Assembly: GCF_008831285.2 (NCBI RefSeq) | Contig: NC_045150.1 | Location: 4,042,001-4,106,000 of the forward strand | DNA from: Nymphaea colorata | Taxonomy: Eukaryota > Streptophyta > Magnoliopsida > Nymphaeales > Nymphaeaceae | Direction of reading: 5' to 3' | DNA length: 64,000 nt | In this document: positions 59,211 through 64,000 of the stretch, in pieces | How the letters are laid out: each line of letters starts with the position of its first letter | Position numbering within the stretch: position 1 is the stretch's first letter | Notes under the pieces: generated by a model | What the model saw: the letters and a program-made list of their open reading frames with translations, nothing else | Databases searched by the model: none | What the model was told of the DNA's origin: nothing | Program-made: the position numbers and the translations under genes

Positions 59211-60760
59211 CTCAGATTTGCCCTCTAAACTTCTCTAAGAAATTGATTGATCGCATAATGATGTCTCTTTTTTCCTCATTTGGTGTGGTTTTGAATGGCA
59301 GAGAGGGTGATTTCTTCCATAGTCAACATGGTCTCGAATTTCTGGAGTCGCAAACTCTACAAGTTGTTTGGAAGCACCTCTTGGTTTTCAATTAGCATTG
59401 GTGTGGAAAATTAATAAATATGTTCTAGAACTTAAGCATCCAAGCCACATGAAAATCCTGAATTCTCAATTATGACCTATTCAAGAACGGTGTTCTATTA
59501 TGATGTTAAGGATCAAATTGCATTGACAATTCCATTTTCAAAGCAATGTATTAGCGATTCTGGCACTTCCCATATCCTATAAACCCTGTTTCTAAACTGT
59601 AGCTTAAGGTCAATCTCTCCCAAAAATAACCACAAAAATCGGATAAAGGCATGCACAAGTAATTTCTCATATGACTCTATCCAACCTATCAATAAGTTCC
59701 ATTACAACAACGCTATCCCCATCCAATTTAAACCAGTCAAAGGTATGTCCTAGCATTGCTCTCAGTAACCAACATATTCATCCTTATGACGATGTACACC
59801 CAACACACTAAATTTGAGTTTGGATAAAGAAAAATCCCTTGACTATACTTGCACAAAATCATTAAATAGTTACTAAAAGAATGATGATCCCACTACTTAG
59901 ATCCAAAACGGAACTCATTTATCCAAAGCATAGATCGTCAACTGACTCCAGTACAAAGCAAAAATGGGACAAACAAGGTCTTCCACAAGCCTGCCCTAGC
60001 TACAAATTGAGAAAGAAGATTAGTAAAAGATGCTCAACTTTTTGTGGTATAACAAAAATCATGCTTAACCTTCATTTTCTCTCGTTCAATTTCTTCTTCT
60101 ATCCATAGTTAAGGCCATCAAATGTAAAGCAAATATGAGTGTCATTTTGTTAATTCGAAGGTCCAATGTATTTTTTGTAAGTTTTTTGTTCAGAAAACTT
60201 AACCACATGCATATCTAAAATTATTAGCATACCCAGTTAGCAGGCTGAAAATATCCAGTATGACATAAGATTGACAATAATCAGAAGCTCATAGTTTGTG
60301 AAGATAAGGATGACCTCAATAGCGCAGGCAATTATGTCCGTCCCTGCTTTTAATACACTAGTAAGTAACTTATGGAATGACAAATAGACAATCAATAAGA
60401 AAGATTCCACAAGGTACAGAAAAGGAAAGGAATATTAGTACAAGAAAAGGAAAGGAATATTAGTACAAGAACAGTTTGCAACACATATAATACATTCAGA
60501 ATTGATATCTTCCTTCAAGTGGTGAACATAAAGTCTGACAGGAGAAACATTGGATAGTAGATGAAAAAGGATGAAACAAAGACCCTCAGGACCCAGAGTA
60601 AACAAGGGATAGACAGTCTGCGAACATCTTAACTTCGTTTCAAGTAATGAACATGCAAATTTTCCACGAAGTGTTGGTTTACCTTGTCATCAGTGCTAGC
60701 CTAAACTTTTAATTTTTAATAACTACCTTTTTCAGCTGTGCTGGGTTGCAATGTCGCATC
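59211..60760. other. Intergenic DNA / CDPK 3' flank
   Basis: No gene recognised. A perfect 25-bp tandem duplication (AAAAGGAAAGGAATATTAGT plus five bases) lies at about 60418-60471. The bases just left of 60761 should hold the CDPK 3'UTR. Confidence 0.55.
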
Positions 60761-62219
60761 TTACTTTTCAGCAATCTTTAGTGCATCCTTAAAGCTAACA
60801 TACAAGCTGTTCCTCATTGTTTTCCTTCCAACACCACCACCACCACTGCCTTTCCTCATCATTGCAGAAAATTCAGCATAATCTATTCGACCATCCTGCA
60901 CATGCCAAAGATTTTTAAAACCCCAAATTAGGAAAAAGTACCTGAAACCTAGTGGCAGTCTTCAACGTATTTGGTACCACAAAGTCATGACGTTGTCATA
61001 ATCCATCATGAATCATGATCACAACCACATGAAGAATTCAGTTGAAATAAGATAGACCCTCTCTTCATGATGCTCTTATTCAACATGATGTCAGTAATCT
61101 TCTGCAACATGGTTGACAATAATGCTACTTGTTGATCGGCTGATGCTCACTTGGGTAACTAACATGAGTCATAGCTTTTTGTTTTTATTCATTAAAAATA
61201 AATTATAAATAAATTACCCTTAATCAAAAAAACTAGAAAACTAACACAAATTATTTTATTACATGCAATTTTTTCACAAAAAACTAATGTGGGTAACTGG
61301 GTATCTATAAGGTCAAAAATAAACTACAATATTAAATTACTCGACTGCTTAGGGCTAATTGTAAATCTCTATTCACTCCTACTCGGTCTAATTTTTTATT
61401 ACCTAAGCTGAGTGAAGACATAGATTTGACCAACTTTGATCACAGCCAACTGACCTACTGTCAGTCAGTTGGGACCTAATGCAGGCCAACTTAAGCAAGT
61501 CAGCTCATGATCCACTCGATTTTGCCACATATTGTCTATGAACTGTTTCCTGGATTATCATATCTATATAAAGACAAAACCCTAATAAGGATTACAAATA
61601 TGTTTAATTTTCTACATTGCGATGGATCACAGGCTAATGTCAAAATCTTGGCAATGGATAAGCATTTTCTAAAAGCAATTTCTGTGCAAGAGAACATCAG
61701 GGAGTGTGTATGTGTGTATATGAATGAGAGAGAGAGTTTACATTATCTTGGTCGATTTCTTTAATCATTTCATCAAGGTGAACATCAGTCAAGCCAAATT
61801 CAGAACATGCTTGTTGAAGCTCGTCAATGGTGATATAACCACTTCCGTCTTTGTCAAAAAATGAAAAAGCATTGAACAGAACTTCTTCCTTCTCCATCTT
61901 GTTCAAATGCACAGTGGCCGCAAGAAACTCCCCATAATCAAGGGTACCATTATTGTCAATATCAGCCTGTCACTTACCAAACACAAGTTAATAATATGCC
62001 TGGATAACAATCAGGTTTCAGGTTAATGACATCATTTCTAGTTTTGCTTACCGCATCCATTAGAGATCTAATCTCACATTCCATAAGTTCAGATCCCACT
62101 TTTCTAAGACCCTCTTTCAATTCATCGAATGTGATGGTTCCACTATTATCAGTATCTATCATTTGGAAAATATCCTTTAATCCACCAATTTCATCTTCGG
62201 AAAGACTTTCAGCTATAAC
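60761..62219 (-). CDS. CPK: Calcium-dependent protein kinase (CDPK/CPK), last three coding exons (partial)
   Basis: CDPKs couple Ca2+ binding to Ser/Thr kinase activity in plants. Only the calmodulin-like domain is in the window. Minus-strand exons are 62219-62052 (168 bp), 61966-61742 (225 bp) and 60895-60761 (ending TAA), giving 175 residues. The first exon starts [18 protein letters not shown], the usual CDPK exon border after the autoinhibitory junction. All four EF loops are complete: [36 protein letters not shown] and [12 protein letters not shown], the last split by an 845-bp intron. The C-terminus ends [10 protein letters not shown]. Upstream exons with the kinase domain and N-terminal acylation site are not found before 64000, so the intron upstream of 62219 is longer than 1.78 kb. 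Which CPK this is cannot be said. Confidence 0.95.
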
Positions 62220-62479
62220 CTGGCATAAAGAAAATACAAAATGCAGCATCAGATAAGAGGGAGGCCATTTTATGAAGTTTCTATACCATCAGAAGAACTA
62301 CAATGAAAAAATGTGGAACTGAACTTCAACAGAATTAGAGAAAACACATTGCACCTTTCATACAAAAGGGACCAAAAAAAGTTAATGACCTTATAATATG
62401 AAGAAACCAATGCTGACATCATGTGAGGGTCATTTATATATTAAGTAGCACAAAGGAAATGTTGTTAACGAGTATCATG

Positions 62480-62828
62480 CTATGTGACACGGGTACGCCA
62501 GTTTTGCCCAGGTACCCGTGTCGGTACGTGGGTACGGCGACACAGGTACGGCTGCATTTTAAAACTTTTAAAATTATATTTTCAATCTTAATTATTTACT
62601 CTAATTTTTAATTTTTCCCATCTTTTATATTTCCCTTCCAATAAGATTCTATATTTTCCTCTCATTTTTCTTCAATTTTGAGATTTTTTGTAGATTATAA
62701 GTCTATCAATGCTTTTTTTTTCATTTTATCATTTTTGAAAATATAATATTTGCGTACCCGGGTACCTACAATTTTCAACATTGCGGTGTCCGAACCTGCC
62801 CTGCCGTACCCACACCCAAGTGACATAG
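62480..62828. mobile_element. hAT-type MITE with GTACC-rich ends, 349 bp, in a CDPK intron
   Basis: The left end CTATGTGACACGGGTACG and the reverse complement of the right end, CTATGTCACTTGGGTGTG then GGTACGG, form inverted termini. The flanking 8-mers GTATCATG (62472-62479) and GTATATTG (62829-62836) agree at six of eight positions. Both ends hold many GGTAC/GTACC words, and the centre is AT-rich. Confidence 0.75.
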
Positions 62829-64000
62829 GTATATTGAACGAAAATTTGCTATTAAAAAACTTTCACACAAATTTTCCAAGTTAATGTAATTTACTGATTA
62901 TGTGAAAGCCACCAAAATAACTGCTTATTGGATTTTGTTTCTTTCCATCTGCAACAGGGCCTTAGACACACAAATGCATGTCTTTCTCATTTTTGTTTTC
63001 CCTTTGAACAAACAAATGAAGATGCAAGTAGTGAAGTGGATTACTTACTCCCATGTTCTATACTTGAAAACCTCCTGAGAAATACGATAATCATCTTGAC
63101 TGTACATGTCATGATTTCATGGACAAAAACGGTATGTCAAGAGATAGAGAGAAACAAGAAACGTTCAATCTGTAAAAAATGGATATGGCATCTTTTTTAT
63201 TTTCCTTCAGAAAAGGAGGGCAATTAGAAGGACAACTTGCAACAAAAAGTTTTTCCACACTGCATTGTCAAAACCTGCTATTGTACTGGTACGGGTACCA
63301 GTACACAGATGGGTGCGGTTCGGGTACTTGTTTGACCGTACCGGGTATGGTCAACGTACCCAGGTACGTATCTGGCATTTTTTGGACTCGGCCATCTTTA
63401 AATTAGGGCTTTTGTTTTTCTTTTTTACTTTTAAACAAAACGCAGAACCTTTGACTTTTGTCAAGGGCTCTATGTATTGCCCACAGCAGCAGCACATGTG
63501 GAGTTCTCTGGCAACATTGCCTGCTCCGTCGACTGGTTTTCAGCAGTTTCCAGAGAGAGGCAATGTCTCCGGCAGAAAGGGCAACGCAGCTGCTGTTGTT
63601 CAGCGACTTCTCCATCGACTGATTTGGGCATTTTTTTGTTGAAGCTTCTTTTTTTCCCCGCGGTCTATTGATTTACTTCCGGCGTCAGGTTTAGAATCGT
63701 TTGCCCTTTTTCTATGATCTGCATCAACTATTCTTCTTCAAAAATCATATCATCTGCAACCATTTTTTTTTTCAGATAACCGTGCATCCATGCATGCTCC
63801 CATGTTATTTTTTGTAACTCACCCATTCCATTTCTGCATTTAGCACTTAGATTACAGTTCCACAATGCTGAGTCTTGGTTCGTATTTGACTGTCTAAGGG
63901 GCTGCTCAGTTGTTTGGTAGATGATTTTGCTCATTCCATTGCAACTTTGCAATATATGCAGCATATGACTTTGAGATTCATATATATTTTTTTTATACGC
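62829..64000. other. CDPK upstream intron, right edge of window
   Basis: Inferred intron sequence of the CDPK gene. A second cluster of GTACC-type words at about 63283-63372 looks like one end of a related MITE. I searched by eye for the CDPK junction exon on the minus strand and did not find it. Confidence 0.55.

Noticed and set aside
63728-63964. Possible CDPK upstream exon (a WEHAW-like segment on the minus strand)
   Set aside because: It resembles the kinase HPW motif only superficially. No junction-domain sequence follows and the frame is not flanked by fitting splice sites.
1-64000. tRNA, rRNA or snoRNA genes
   Set aside because: I looked for B-box-like GGTTCGAATCC and other obvious RNA gene landmarks and found none convincing. 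A covariance-model search would be needed to exclude small RNAs.

Overview
The window is nuclear DNA of a flowering plant. It is AT-rich, holds intron-containing genes with ordinary GT-AG splice sites, and is crowded with plant-type retrotransposons and hAT-type MITEs. The species cannot be named from the sequence. I see no prokaryotic, organellar or viral genome features, and no tRNA, rRNA or CRISPR.

Layout: 1-2205 is the decayed 3' half of a Ty1/copia polyprotein that runs straight into a minisatellite-like array. The array (about 2205-15515) is built of roughly 560-620 bp monomers. It is split at 3003-7158 by a 4.16-kb solo LTR with a 5-bp target duplication. Its centre (about 8.6-12.55 kb) has been re-amplified recently as a two-monomer higher-order repeat. 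From 15.5 to 22.9 kb there is only non-coding sequence: a GATCCAAAT-rich tract, a 133-bp hAT MITE with a perfect 8-bp target duplication, a 0.9-kb pyrimidine tract and microsatellites.

Four real genes with clear function follow. IMP dehydrogenase (+, CDS 25021-30125, four coding exons and a probable 5'UTR intron) makes XMP for guanine nucleotide synthesis. UTP23 (-, 47013-49793, five exons) belongs to the small-subunit processome. An SWS1/ZSWIM7-like SWIM-zinc protein (-, 51439-52306, four exons) acts in RAD51-dependent recombination. The last three coding exons of a calcium-dependent protein kinase (-, 60761-62219) carry its four EF hands, and the kinase domain lies beyond the right edge. 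A fifth locus, a single-exon acidic protein (-, 32698-33411), looks like a real gene of unknown function. These genes do not form a pathway; they are neighbours in ordinary plant gene order.

Between the genes are a complete, very young Ty1/copia element (41531-46694, identical 274-bp LTRs, target duplication AAACC, one uninterrupted 1438-codon gag-pol), a broken Ty3/gypsy fossil (about 36785-38910), a broken LINE fossil (about 58090-59210, perhaps from 57000) and several hAT-like MITEs. I did not find a convincing new biochemical system. The most unusual structure is the satellite array, with its foldback stems and a deletion derivative that was later amplified.
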